This document shows positions 1 through 5,635 of a stretch of 14,958 nucleotides of DNA, one piece after another. The notes below the pieces were generated by a model, which was not told the origin of the DNA, ran no database searches, and worked only from the letters and a program-made list of their open reading frames with translations. Each line of letters starts with the position of its first letter. Position 1 is the stretch's first letter. Source of the stretch: an uncultured Mycoplasmatota bacterium (GTDB lineage: Bacteria > Bacillota_I > Bacilli_A > RF39 > UBA660); the NCBI GenBank assembly GCA_947296775.1, contig CAMYRF010000006.1:1-14958 (forward strand). Direction: 5' to 3'. Made by a program: the position numbers and the translations under genes.

Positions 1-197
1 GGTCTATAATGTCCTTTTTTAGCACTAATTCCAGCATCTTCATAATAGTCTATTATTTCAAAGTCATTTAACTTACAATAGGCCTCCAATCGTTCTTTTT
101 GTTCAGGTAAACTAAATCCTTCACGAGCTTGATCTTCGGTCGAAACTCTCATATAAAGACCAGCTCGAACTTTAATATCATTATTCAATATTCCCAT
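1..197 (-). CDS. Serine recombinase, N-terminal part (cut by window start)
   Basis: This is the first ~66 residues of a serine recombinase (resolvase/invertase family), read leftward and running off the window edge. The segment LYMRVSTEDQ at residues 14-23 is the family's N-terminal signature, with Arg17 and the predicted nucleophile Ser19. GFSLPEQKERLEAYC follows, then YYEDAGISAK, the usual continuation of the catalytic domain. Family members make a covalent 5'-phosphoserine link with DNA during site-specific recombination. The start at 197 is supported by an AGGAG site at 206-210. The 'GFSL..Q' form is typical of large serine recombinases of conjugative elements and prophages, but total length cannot be seen here. 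It points to an integrated mobile element extending left of the window. Family assignment is confident; small versus large subtype is inference. Confidence 0.9.
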   Translation of the reverse strand, partial: MGILNNDIKVRAGLYMRVSTEDQAREGFSLPEQKERLEAYCKLNDFEIIDYYEDAGISAKKGHYR

Positions 198-210
198 ATA
201 TTCAACTCCT

Positions 211-268
211 TTTACTAAAAAAGAGAAGTCAATAGTATCTAGTAAAGTCTAAATACTACTGACTCCTC
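211..268 (-). terminator. Terminator-like hairpin ahead of the recombinase
   Basis: An imperfect stem of about 16 pairs over 18 positions (223-240 with 251-268) is followed on the minus strand by six T. It lies between the small genes at 393-956 and the recombinase start at 197. It could end the upstream transcript or act as an attenuator of the recombinase. The right arm lies within the short leader ORF at 239-316, which is compatible with attenuation but does not prove it. Confidence 0.5.
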
Positions 269-316
269 AAAATCTTCAATATTATAATTATTTTGTTTAC
301 ATATATATTTTATCAT
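239..316 (-). CDS. Possible 25-residue leader ORF upstream of the recombinase
   Basis: A 26-codon frame starts at ATG 316-314 behind AGAGAGG (about 322-328) and stops with TAG inside the loop region of the hairpin at 211-268. The peptide begins MIKYICKQN and resembles nothing I recognise. A short ORF with a plausible ribosome site that ends inside a terminator-like hairpin is the layout of a translation-coupled attenuator, but short ORFs are common in such AT-rich DNA. Low confidence that it is translated. Confidence 0.22.
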   Translation of the reverse strand: MIKYICKQNNYNIEDFEESVVFRLY

Positions 317-392
317 AGATGTACCTCTCTTTCTAGAGAATACTCTTTCATTGGTTATTTATAATATCATTTTTGAAAATAATGTCAATAGT

Positions 393-665
393 TCATAAAC
401 TTTTGATATAATCTTGTAAATCACTAATATTTATACGCTTTTGTAGGTTTTCTACATAAATATCTCGGCTATGATTAAATGCAAGAAAAGTAGTACCTTT
501 AATTATTATTTTATTTGGTTCAATATAATTAATATTTGTTTTTTCTATTTTACGAATAGAACCATTAATAAAAGTTGGCTTAACATTACAAAAATCACAA
601 ATAAATTGAATCTTTGATTGAAGTTCTTCAGCAATAGGCACCTCTTTTGTTGTAATATTTAACAT
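393..665 (-). CDS. Hypothetical protein, 90 residues, in the recombinase neighbourhood
   Basis: I do not recognise this protein. It is a small, mixed-charge, soluble-looking product with no membrane segment. It has a CDFC pair near residues 23-26 and a beta-rich middle (NINYIEPNKIIIKGTTFLAFN). The ATG at 663-665 follows an AAAGGA site at about 676-681. The gene follows the winged-helix-like gene ending at 681 by 15 bases, so the two are probably cotranscribed leftward toward the recombinase. The context suggests accessory, mobile-element cargo. A role in recognition of a short sequence or partner cannot be read from the sequence. Confidence 0.6.
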   Translation of the reverse strand: MLNITTKEVPIAEELQSKIQFICDFCNVKPTFINGSIRKIEKTNINYIEPNKIIIKGTTFLAFNHSRDIYVENLQKRINISDLQDYIKSL

Positions 666-680
666 AAAACTCTATCCTTT

Positions 681-956
681 CTATAATTCATAATCATCTT
701 TATCCCATTCTGTATAAGGAGTAGGACTAGCAAGTAGTCTTTTTGATTCTGAATCATACTTAACATATTTATTAATTCTTAATTCAAGTAAGGCACCTTT
801 TATTGTTTCTTTATCATCAGTACATAATTTTTCTATTTCAGTTCCAATGATTTCATCTTGAAATAAAACAATACTTAATAAACCTTTAGCATTTAAAGAT
901 AAGTTTTTGTCAGTTAAATATTTCATCATAGACTTATAGATATTAAATTGTTTCAT
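681..956 (-). CDS. Small winged-helix-like protein (phage/element replication-initiator type N-terminus)
   Basis: The first part (FNIYKSMMKYLTDKNLSLNAKGLLSIVLFQDE) resembles the N-terminal helix-turn-helix of phage and plasmid replisome-organiser proteins, where 'L.D..LS..AKGLLS..L' is a recurrent pattern. The rest (TEIEKLCTDDKETIKGALLELRINKYV) continues like a winged helix: a recognition-like helix followed by a short beta wing. At 91 residues it has only that domain, so it may be a DNA-binding accessory protein and not a full initiator. I chose ATG 954-956 over ATG 966-968 because the only good Shine-Dalgarno (AAAGGA) abuts the upstream ATG too closely, while GGTG gives usable spacing for the downstream one. 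It is probably cotranscribed with the next gene leftward. Function is inferred from weak similarity. Confidence 0.6.
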   Translation of the reverse strand: MKQFNIYKSMMKYLTDKNLSLNAKGLLSIVLFQDEIIGTEIEKLCTDDKETIKGALLELRINKYVKYDSESKRLLASPTPYTEWDKDDYEL

Positions 957-1027
957 TATTTTCACCATCCTTTCTTTCGATTGGATGATTTATTTGTACT
1001 TCCAAACTCACATGTGGAGTTCGAAAC

Positions 1028-1055
1028 ACAAAAAAATCTATCTTTCGATAGATTT
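1028..1055 (-). terminator. Terminator of the tRNA-Gly transcript
   Basis: A perfect 9-bp stem (1034-1042 with 1047-1055) is closed by a GAAA tetraloop on the minus strand. It is followed by a T run (1030-1033, then TGTG). It lies about 40 bases past the tRNA 3' end and separates it from the accessory genes. Confidence 0.8.
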
Positions 1056-1094
1056 ATATATCAAACTCAGAAAAGTTCCGAGCAGATTCCTCAA

Positions 1095-1168
1095 TGGAGC
1101 GGGTGAAGAGAATCGAACTCTCGTAGTCAGCTTGGAAGGCTGGGGTTCTACCATTGAACTACACCCGC
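1095..1168 (-). tRNA. tRNA-Gly (anticodon UCC)
   Basis: The minus strand from 1168 reads as a full cloverleaf. The acceptor arm is GCGGGTG/CACCCGC (1162-1168 with 1099-1105), and the D arm contains GTTCAATGGTAGAAC. The anticodon stem CAGCC/GGCTG is in its usual place with loop CTTCCAA (anticodon TCC). The T arm has GAGAG TTCGATT CTCTT. Discriminator T is at 1098 and CCA is encoded at 1095-1097. It decodes GGA and probably other Gly codons. A consensus promoter lies directly upstream and a terminator directly downstream, so it is an independent single-tRNA unit. Its 3' end faces the recombinase-containing accessory block, a typical position for integrated elements, although no att duplication is visible here. 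Confidence 0.96.
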
Positions 1169-1187
1169 GAATTAGTAGGCATTTATA

Positions 1188-1216
1188 ATTATACATAGTT
1201 GTAATTAATTTGTCAA
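1188..1216 (-). promoter_or_regulatory. Consensus promoter of tRNA-Gly
   Basis: On the minus strand TTGACA (1211-1216) and TATAAT (1188-1193) are separated by exactly 17 bases. The predicted start is about 13 bases before the tRNA 5' end. It is the best -35/-10 pair in the window, as expected for a strongly expressed stable RNA. Confidence 0.88.
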
Positions 1217-1332
1217 CACTTTTTTATAAATTTATTTAATGGTGAACTTTAGCCCTTTATTTTGTACTATTAAAAATATTTTTATTTTTGGTGCATATAA
1301 TTAAATGTAAAAAAATAAAGGAGGAAATAATT

Positions 1333-1593
1333 ATGGAAACATTAAAAGTAAGGGCTAAATCAAACCCTAATTCAGTTGCAGGAGCATTAGCTAATGTTTT
1401 TAGAGAAAAAGGAACTGTAGAAATTCAAGCGATAGGAGCAGGGGCGCTTAATCAAGCTATTAAGGCAGTGGCGATTGCTCGTGGTTTTGTCGCACCTAGT
1501 GGAAAAAATTTGGTTTGTATTCCAGCTTTTACAGATATTGTAATTGAAGGTGAAGAAAGAACTGCTATTAAATTAATTGTTGAATCTAGATAA
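1333..1593 (+). CDS. spoVS: Stage V sporulation protein S
   Basis: This 86-residue protein matches SpoVS over its whole length. It starts METLKVRAKSNPNSVAGALA, contains the highly conserved GAGALNQAIKAVAIARG block (residues ~36-52) and ends with the GEERTAIKLIVE strand. SpoVS is a small Alba-like protein; in Bacillus it affects septation and coat/cortex formation in sporulation. I chose ATG 1333 because an AAGGAGG site (1318-1324) sits 8 bases ahead; an in-frame upstream extension to 1288 would include this site and lacks its own. A terminator overlaps the stop codon, so it is a single-gene unit. A TATAAT at 1296-1301 is a candidate -10 without a clear -35, and no obvious sigma-H promoter is visible. 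Identification is very secure. Confidence 0.96.
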   Translation: METLKVRAKSNPNSVAGALANVFREKGTVEIQAIGAGALNQAIKAVAIARGFVAPSGKNLVCIPAFTDIVIEGEERTAIKLIVESR

Positions 1594-1618
1594 GCACTTT
1601 TGTGCTTTTTTATTTTTT
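1592..1618 (+). terminator. spoVS terminator overlapping its stop codon
   Basis: AAGCAC (1592-1597) pairs with GTGCTT (1602-1607) around a TTTT loop, followed by a long T-rich run. The stem begins inside the TAA stop of spoVS. Confidence 0.85.
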
Positions 1619-1620
1619 TG

Positions 1621-1629
1621 TGTTATAAT
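1621..1629 (+). promoter_or_regulatory. sufU promoter, extended -10
   Basis: TGT-TATAAT is a perfect extended -10. The region at -35 falls in the spoVS terminator and has only a weak match (TTGTGC, 1600-1605). The predicted start is about 15 bases before the sufU ATG, with AGGAGGG at 1639-1645. Confidence 0.65.
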
Positions 1630-1650
1630 TAAGTAGTTAGGAGGGTTTTT

Positions 1651-2076
1651 ATGGATGTAAATTTAAAAAGAAGTATTCTTTTAGAACATTATCAAAATCC
1701 TAAAAATAGAGGTTTAATAGAAGATGATAGTTATATTAAAATTAATATGAATAACGAAAGCTGTATTGATGAAGTTAATTTAATGGTTAAGGTTGATGAT
1801 GGAATTATTACTGATGTACGTTTTGATGGTGATGCTTGTGCGATGTGTATTAGTTCTTCATCTATTATGGTGGAAACGTTGGTTGGTAAGACAGTGGATG
1901 AAGCTAAGAATATTCTTAATAATTTTTTTAATATGATTGATGAAAAGGAATATGATGCGGATGTGCTGGAAGCAGCTACGGTTTATGATGATACTTATAA
2001 GCAACCAAATCGTAAAAAATGTGTTTTACTTTCTTGGTGGGGAATGGAGAAAATTGTTAAGGAGGAAGAAAAATGA
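1651..2076 (+). CDS. sufU: Iron-sulfur cluster assembly protein SufU (NifU/IscU-like)
   Basis: At 141 residues this has the usual SufU length and fold signature. It opens with SILLEHYQNPKNRG, typical of the family. The metal ligands of SufU can be located: Cys38 and Asp40 (NESCID), Cys63 (DGDACAMC) and Cys124 (RKKCVLLSW). In Bacillus, SufU binds zinc and accepts persulfide sulfur from the cysteine desulfurase SufS to feed the SufBCD scaffold. The usual Gly between the first Cys and Asp (CGD) is Ile here, and there is an extra Cys66, both mild departures. It has its own promoter and an AGGAGGG site. Its TGA stop overlaps the next ATG (ATGA). Genes for SufC, SufD and SufS are not adjacent. Confidence 0.93.
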   Translation: MDVNLKRSILLEHYQNPKNRGLIEDDSYIKINMNNESCIDEVNLMVKVDDGIITDVRFDGDACAMCISSSSIMVETLVGKTVDEAKNILNNFFNMIDEKEYDADVLEAATVYDDTYKQPNRKKCVLLSWWGMEKIVKEEEK

Positions 2077-2666
2077 AAAATATAATGCTTGTTAGATGCT
2101 GTATCCATGAAATGGGTAAAGTGTTTGTTAAATATTGTTTTTTACATGATGGTGTTTATTATGATTTACAAAATTTAAATGTTTTTGATGTTTTTGATGG
2201 TGAAAATGGTATTATACAGAGTGAAGTGTTAAATGAAAATGACTTGAAAGAGGAATCTAGGGAAGTTTTAAATAGACGTAAAGAAGATTTGGTTAATCGG
2301 TTAAAGACCTCTAAATGTGATGAAATTAATTTGGAGAATTTAAAGAAAATATTAAATGATAATAACATGTCTTTTGTATTATATAAGTGTTCGAAAATTT
2401 TATTGGATGATTTAGCTAATGTTTATTTTGAAGAACTTGACGATATGGCTTTAGGTATCATGTTTAACAATGATGTTTATGATATTAAAACGCAAAAGAG
2501 AGTTCAAAATATTCATGATGATTTAGTTTTTGGCGATGTTTGTTTAACTTACATAAAACCAGTTCCACCATCAATATTTCAAGCTGAAGATTATGCTGGT
2601 TTAGTGATGATTGCTAATGAGATTGTTTCTAGTAAAGATAAACCTAAAATAATTTTTCTTCATTAA
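2073..2666 (+). CDS. Unknown 197-residue protein translationally coupled to sufU
   Basis: I do not recognise this protein. It starts within the last codons of sufU (ATGA overlap) behind AAGGAGG at the end of that gene, so the two should be translated together. It appears cytosolic. It has a beta-rich N-terminus with CC at residues 9-10 and a Cys at 22. A charged, probably helical middle follows (~58-98, rich in E, K, R, L). The C-terminal part contains GDVCLTYIKPVPPSIFQAEDYAG (~154-176). There are six Cys in all (9, 10, 22, 82, 106, 157) but no standard metal-binding spacing. It lies between sufU and sufB, ahead of a terminator, so a role near Fe-S assembly is possible by position only. Confidence 0.72.
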   Translation: MKNIMLVRCCIHEMGKVFVKYCFLHDGVYYDLQNLNVFDVFDGENGIIQSEVLNENDLKEESREVLNRRKEDLVNRLKTSKCDEINLENLKKILNDNNMSFVLYKCSKILLDDLANVYFEELDDMALGIMFNNDVYDIKTQKRVQNIHDDLVFGDVCLTYIKPVPPSIFQAEDYAGLVMIANEIVSSKDKPKIIFLH

Positions 2667-2670
2667 TTTT

Positions 2671-2700
2671 AAAGGAGATACATATTTCTCTTTTTATTTT
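2671..2700 (+). terminator. Terminator between the sufU pair and sufB
   Basis: AAAGGAGA (2671-2678) pairs with TCTCTTTT (2687-2694; one G-U), followed by TTTATTTT-rich DNA. The stem also contains an AAAGGAG sequence, but no start codon follows at useful distance. Confidence 0.6.
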
Positions 2701-2713
2701 TGTTTAAATTTAG

Positions 2714-2731
2714 TATAATATTAATTAGGTG
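2714..2731 (+). promoter_or_regulatory. sufB promoter -10 and ribosome site
   Basis: TATAAT (2714-2719) has no convincing -35. The predicted start is only about 12 bases before the ATG, and AGGTG (2727-2731) serves as ribosome site. So sufB seems to be transcribed separately from sufU. Confidence 0.5.
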
Positions 2732-2737
2732 AATAAT

Positions 2738-4051
2738 ATGACAAAGGAATTAGGTCTTAGTAGGGAAAAAATTATTGAAATATCAACAACTAAAGGTGAG
2801 CCAAAATGGATGACTGATTTTCGCTTGAAGTCTTACGAGGCTTTTAAAGATATACCTAATCCTAATTTTGGACCTGAATTAAAAATAGATTTTGATGGTA
2901 TTAATTACTATAAACGTGTATCTGATGTTGTAGCTAATGATTGGAATAATGTAGCTTGCAATATTAAAAATACTTTTGATAATGTTGGTTTAATTGATGC
3001 TGAGGCAAAATATTTAGATGGAACTCATGCACAATATGAAAGTGAAGTTGTTTATAGTAATATGATAAAAGAACTTGAGGATAAAAACGTTATATTTTGT
3101 AGTACAGATGAGGCTCTTGAAAAATATCCTGAGTTATTTAAAAAATATTTTAATAAACTTGTTAAGTATGATGAAAATAAATATACGGCTTTAAATGGCG
3201 CGGTTTGGAGTGGAGGTACTTTTATTTATGTACCACCTCATACAACTATTGACAGACCTTTACAAAGTTATTTTAGAATTGATACTAAAAATATGGGGCA
3301 ATTTGAAAGAACTTTAATTATTGTTGATGATGATAGTCATGTTCATTATATGGAAGGATGTACTGCTACTTATCATTTATCTGATTCGCTTCATGCAGCT
3401 GTTGTTGAAATTTATGTTGGTAAAAATTCTAGTTTACGATATACAACTATTCAAAATTGGGCTGATAATATTTATAATTTAGTTACTAAAAGGGCATCAG
3501 TTGATTCTAATGGATTAATGGAATGGATTGATGGCAATATTGGTTCTAAGGTTAATATGAAATATCCTTGTTGCGTACTTAAGGGTGATGGTGCTTCTGG
3601 TAATTGTATTTCGGTAGCAGTAGCTACTAAGGACCAAATTCAAGATGCTGGGGCGAAAATGATTCATTTAGCTCCAAACACGACTAGTAAAATTATTAGC
3701 AAATCAATTGCGGCTTCTGGCGGGGATGCTAGTTATCGTGGAACTGTTTTTGTTGGTAAAGATGCAATTAATTCTAAAAGTATTATAAAATGTGATACAA
3801 TTATACTAGATGATGAATCTAAGAGTGATACTATTCCTAAAAATGTAGTTAAAAATAATTCATCATATTTGGAACATGAAGCTACGGTATCGAAGCTTGA
3901 TGAAGATAAATTATTTTATTTAATGAGTAGGGGGCTTGATGAAGAAAAGGCTCAAGAATTACTTATTATGGGGTTTATTGAGGAGTTTAGAGAAAGTTTA
4001 CCTATGGAATATGCAGTTGAATTAAATGCGCTTCTCAAAAATTATTTTTAA
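2738..4051 (+). CDS. sufB: Fe-S cluster assembly scaffold protein SufB
   Basis: This 437-residue protein is SufB, the subunit of the SufBC2D complex on which nascent Fe-S clusters form. Family landmarks are clear: GEPKWMTDFRLKSYEAF near the start, AVWSGGTFIYVPP, VHYMEGCTA, the beta-helix core, and the block AGAKMIHLAPNTTSKIISKSI. The conserved Cys is at about residue 352 (IIKCDT), equivalent to the Cys needed for cluster assembly in E. coli SufB. The C-terminus FYLMSRGLDEEKAQELLIMGFI is also typical. SufB rather than SufD is supported by these motifs. I chose ATG 2738 because AGGTG lies six bases ahead; a GTG at 2729 is in frame but overlaps that site. The next gene starts 12 bases after the stop. 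In many Bacillota sufB directly follows sufU; here an unknown gene and a terminator intervene. Confidence 0.96.
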   Translation: MTKELGLSREKIIEISTTKGEPKWMTDFRLKSYEAFKDIPNPNFGPELKIDFDGINYYKRVSDVVANDWNNVACNIKNTFDNVGLIDAEAKYLDGTHAQYESEVVYSNMIKELEDKNVIFCSTDEALEKYPELFKKYFNKLVKYDENKYTALNGAVWSGGTFIYVPPHTTIDRPLQSYFRIDTKNMGQFERTLIIVDDDSHVHYMEGCTATYHLSDSLHAAVVEIYVGKNSSLRYTTIQNWADNIYNLVTKRASVDSNGLMEWIDGNIGSKVNMKYPCCVLKGDGASGNCISVAVATKDQIQDAGAKMIHLAPNTTSKIISKSIAASGGDASYRGTVFVGKDAINSKSIIKCDTIILDDESKSDTIPKNVVKNNSSYLEHEATVSKLDEDKLFYLMSRGLDEEKAQELLIMGFIEEFRESLPMEYAVELNALLKNYF

Positions 4052-4063
4052 GGAGGATATATT

Positions 4064-4687
4064 ATGGAAGAGAATAAAAAAAGGGAAGATGAAATTGAAA
4101 CATTGGATTTAGGGTCTGCTAAAAAAGATGATAATAAACAAATTAATGAAGATCTAGAAGGCACAAGTGAAGAGAATATAAAAGACACTATTTTAAATAA
4201 GGATTTAAATGAAACTGTTAAGCACGAAAATTTTGAAGATAAAATAATGGCTGAAGATAATTCTGTTGATAATGTGTTTGGAGAAGAATTTGTGGGCCTT
4301 GATAACTTAGAATCTTCTAATAATAAAAATAGGTCAAAGAAAAAAGGTGGCTTAGTAGTAATTATTATTATATTGGTTTTATTATTAGCTACGGTAGGTG
4401 GTTATATATGGTATTCGAAAACTTATATTAATAATGATGAACTTCAAGATGTGATGACAACAGCTGCTTTAGATTATTATGATAAATATACAAGTGCGAA
4501 TACTGGAGCGGCTGCATATACTATTACTTTAGAAGATTTAAAGAATGCGAATGAAAATGGAGAAAACTATAATTTAGATTCTTTAAAAGATTGTGATGAT
4601 AAGAAAACCAAAGTAATTATTAATATTGATTACTATAATGGTAAGGTTAAAGATACTGAAGTTAAGTTAAATTGTAAAATTTTTTAA
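4064..4687 (+). CDS. Single-pass membrane protein with acidic cytoplasmic region and small outer domain
   Basis: I cannot name this 207-residue protein. Residues 1-90 are highly charged, mostly acidic and probably disordered. A basic KNRSKKK stretch precedes one transmembrane helix (~95-116, GGLVVIIIILVLLLATVGGYIW), which predicts N-terminus inside and C-terminus outside. The outer ~85 residues include DELQDVMTTAALDYYDKYTSANTG, a TITLEDLKNA segment and two Cys (DCDD and LNCK) that could form a disulfide. The pattern recalls cell-surface domains found in gut Bacilli, but this is impression only. It starts 12 bases after sufB, behind AGGAGG overlapping the sufB stop, so it is probably cotranscribed; a terminator follows. 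Confidence 0.75.
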   Translation: MEENKKREDEIETLDLGSAKKDDNKQINEDLEGTSEENIKDTILNKDLNETVKHENFEDKIMAEDNSVDNVFGEEFVGLDNLESSNNKNRSKKKGGLVVIIIILVLLLATVGGYIWYSKTYINNDELQDVMTTAALDYYDKYTSANTGAAAYTITLEDLKNANENGENYNLDSLKDCDDKKTKVIINIDYYNGKVKDTEVKLNCKIF

Positions 4688-4732
4688 TTTATACAAAATT
4701 TCCTTTTTTGTAAGTTTTACCCTTACAGATTT

Positions 4733-4765
4733 GCCAAATTTGCCTTAGACAGATTTGGCTTTTTT
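4733..4765 (+). terminator. Terminator after the sufB unit
   Basis: GCCAAAT (4733-4739) pairs with ATTTGGC (4753-4759), followed by TTTTTT (4760-4765). It ends the transcript covering sufB and the membrane protein gene. Confidence 0.78.
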
Positions 4766-4787
4766 GTATACTTTTTATATACAAAAA
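4761..4787. promoter_or_regulatory. Strong dyad in the ssb upstream region
   Basis: TTTTTGTATA (4761-4770) and TATACAAAAA (4778-4787) are perfect inverted repeats with a 7-base gap. It overlaps the T run of the preceding terminator and lies about 40 bases upstream of a weak candidate ssb promoter (TTGCAT 4803-4808, 17 bases, TATATT 4826-4831). It may be an operator or a second hairpin; the sequence does not decide. Confidence 0.4.
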
Positions 4788-4854
4788 TGGCAAAAGTGTC
4801 ATTTGCATATTATTTTGCTTCCGTGTATATTAACCCTTGAAAGGAGGGAAGACC

Positions 4855-5184
4855 ATGTTAAATCAAACTGTATTAGTTGGAAGACTTGCGAATGATCCAG
4901 AACTTTATGAAACAGAAACTGGTAAAAAACTTACTCGTATTACTTTAGCTGTTCCAAGAGCTTATAAAAATGTTAATGGCGAATATGACACTGATTTTAT
5001 CGGTTGTAAGTTATGGCAAAATGTTGCTCAAAGCACGACAGATTATTGTAAAAAAGGCGATCTTGTTGGGGTTAAAGGAAGAATTCAAACAAGTCGTTAT
5101 AATACAGAAGATGGGGAGAGATTTCTTACTGAAGTCGTAGCTGAGAAAGTTACCTTTTTGTCTAGCAGACCAAAAGAAGCTTAA
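4855..5184 (+). CDS. ssb: Single-stranded DNA-binding protein, short form without acidic tail
   Basis: The 109 residues form one OB-fold of bacterial SSB type. It starts MLNQTVLVGRLANDPEL and continues with ITLAVPRAYKNVNGEYDTDFIGCKLW and KGDLVGVKGRIQTSRY, all family hallmarks. SSB coats single-stranded DNA in replication, recombination and repair. The protein stops right after the fold (FLSSRPKEA) and lacks the acidic C-terminal tail (DDDIPF-like) through which housekeeping SSBs recruit partners. It is therefore more like the second, short SSB of Bacillus (SsbB/YwpH type, linked to competence) or an element-borne SSB. ATG 4855 is chosen because AAAGGAGGG (4840-4848) lies just ahead. It stands alone, with no rpsF/rpsR neighbours, which also fits a secondary SSB. 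Confidence 0.93.
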   Translation: MLNQTVLVGRLANDPELYETETGKKLTRITLAVPRAYKNVNGEYDTDFIGCKLWQNVAQSTTDYCKKGDLVGVKGRIQTSRYNTEDGERFLTEVVAEKVTFLSSRPKEA

Positions 5185-5185
5185 T

Positions 5186-5194
5186 TGTTTTAAT
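5186..5194 (+). promoter_or_regulatory. Possible promoter of the structured RNA downstream of ssb
   Basis: TGT-TTTAAT is an extended -10 with one departure from TGnTATAAT. It sits immediately past the ssb stop. Transcription would start about seven bases on, at or next to G5201, exactly where the closing stem of the predicted RNA begins. There is no good -35. Confidence 0.4.
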
Positions 5195-5200
5195 TTATAT

Positions 5201-5352
5201 GGGGCTATAATGTCGTTGTGCCAACTTTTCTATAAAAATTATTGTATAACACAGTGATAGGATTATTTACTCTTTTCACCTATCATAGTTCTCCTAAATA
5301 TAATACCCTGAATATGTATAAATAGTGTTATAGCCCCTTAAACTATTTATAC
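5201..5352 (+). ncRNA. Candidate structured small RNA, possibly antisense to the XRE gene at 5746
   Basis: GGGGCTATAA (5201-5210) pairs perfectly with TTATAGCCCC (5328-5337). Inside are a second helix (5240-5247 with 5298-5305, one G-U) and a terminal hairpin TGATAGG/CCTATCA (5255-5261 with 5279-5285), giving a rod with a large open bubble. A competing hairpin, GTATAAATAGT (5316-5326) with ACTATTTATAC (5342-5352), holds the 3' arm of the closing stem in its loop; a T-rich stretch follows, so it could be the terminator. Two patches, 5215-5228 and 5273-5287, are complementary in collinear order to 5763-5776 and 5745-5759 around the start codon of the XRE gene. No known RNA family (SRP RNA, RNase P, tmRNA) fits. 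A 6S-like rod is possible but the RNA would be short. No expression evidence. Confidence 0.42.
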
Positions 5353-5373
5353 CATTATTTTTATATAGATATA

Positions 5374-5408
5374 TTTAAAAACAAGGATTAATTTTCCTTG
5401 TTTTTAAA
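5374..5408. terminator. Terminator of the leftward XRE gene, spanning its stop codon
   Basis: A perfect stem (5374-5387 with 5395-5408, core AAAAACAAGGA/TCCTTGTTTTT) has a 7-base loop containing the TAA stop of the leftward gene. T-rich arms on both strands make it potentially bidirectional, so it could also stop rightward transcripts from the small-RNA region. Confidence 0.75.
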
Positions 5409-5606
5409 TTCTTCATAAAATAGCTTATCTGGTTTTGTTCCTAAAATGTCTGATAATTTTACGGCCATTGCGTAAGATAATCTTCTTTTGCAATGTTCTA
5501 TTTGCCAATAAAACGGTTTACTTACATTTAGTTTTTCTGCCATGTCTTTGCATGTTAAATTTTTCTTTTTACGTCGATTTTGTAATTCAATCAGGATATC
5601 TGCCAT
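5388..5606 (-). CDS. XRE-family transcriptional regulator, probable autorepressor
   Basis: This 72-residue protein is essentially one Cro/CI-type helix-turn-helix. LIELQNRRKKKNLTCKDMAEKLNVSKPFYWQIEHCKRRLSYAMAVKLSDILGTKPDKLFYEEF follows the usual five-helix XRE plan, with recognition helix near SKPFYWQIE (~29-37). There is no extra sensor domain, so it should act as a small dimeric DNA binder. The start at 5606 is supported by AGGAGGT (5612-5618). Its promoter (TTGATT, 17 bases, TATAAT) has a palindromic operator exactly between the two boxes, which argues for autorepression. It diverges from the next XRE gene, as in compact phage-like switches. Confidence 0.88.
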   Translation of the reverse strand: MADILIELQNRRKKKNLTCKDMAEKLNVSKPFYWQIEHCKRRLSYAMAVKLSDILGTKPDKLFYEEFKNKEN

Positions 5607-5635
5607 ATTTTTACCTCCTATTTGTTTATAATTAT

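Noticed and set aside
326..349. Repeated CTCTTTC (327-333 and 343-349)
   Set aside because: Two seven-base copies in low-complexity DNA are not enough to call a repeat or binding site.
1005..1021. Imperfect dyad AACTC...GAGTT around CACATGTG
   Set aside because: Arms of only five bases plus a common palindrome; no promoter overlap that gives it meaning, so not called an operator or att site.
985..1188. Plus-strand open frame across the tRNA gene
   Set aside because: It runs through the antisense of tRNA-Gly and its terminator; no ribosome site and no protein-like sequence.
2159..2368. Minus-strand open frame inside the gene after sufU
   Set aside because: Shadow of the coding frame at 2073-2666, with low-complexity Phe/Ser/Lys composition and no ribosome site.
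5201..5337. MITE or IS-derived element with GGGGCTATAA terminal inverted repeats
   Set aside because: No target-site duplication is visible in the flanks, only ten bases of inverted repeat, and the internal helices and promoter placement fit an RNA better. Other copies in the genome would revive this idea.
5201..5337. Known housekeeping RNA such as SRP RNA, tmRNA or RNase P
   Set aside because: The conserved SRP tetraloop region, tmRNA start/tag features and RNase P core motifs are not present. The rod with a central bubble recalls 6S RNA but is short and was left as an alternative only.
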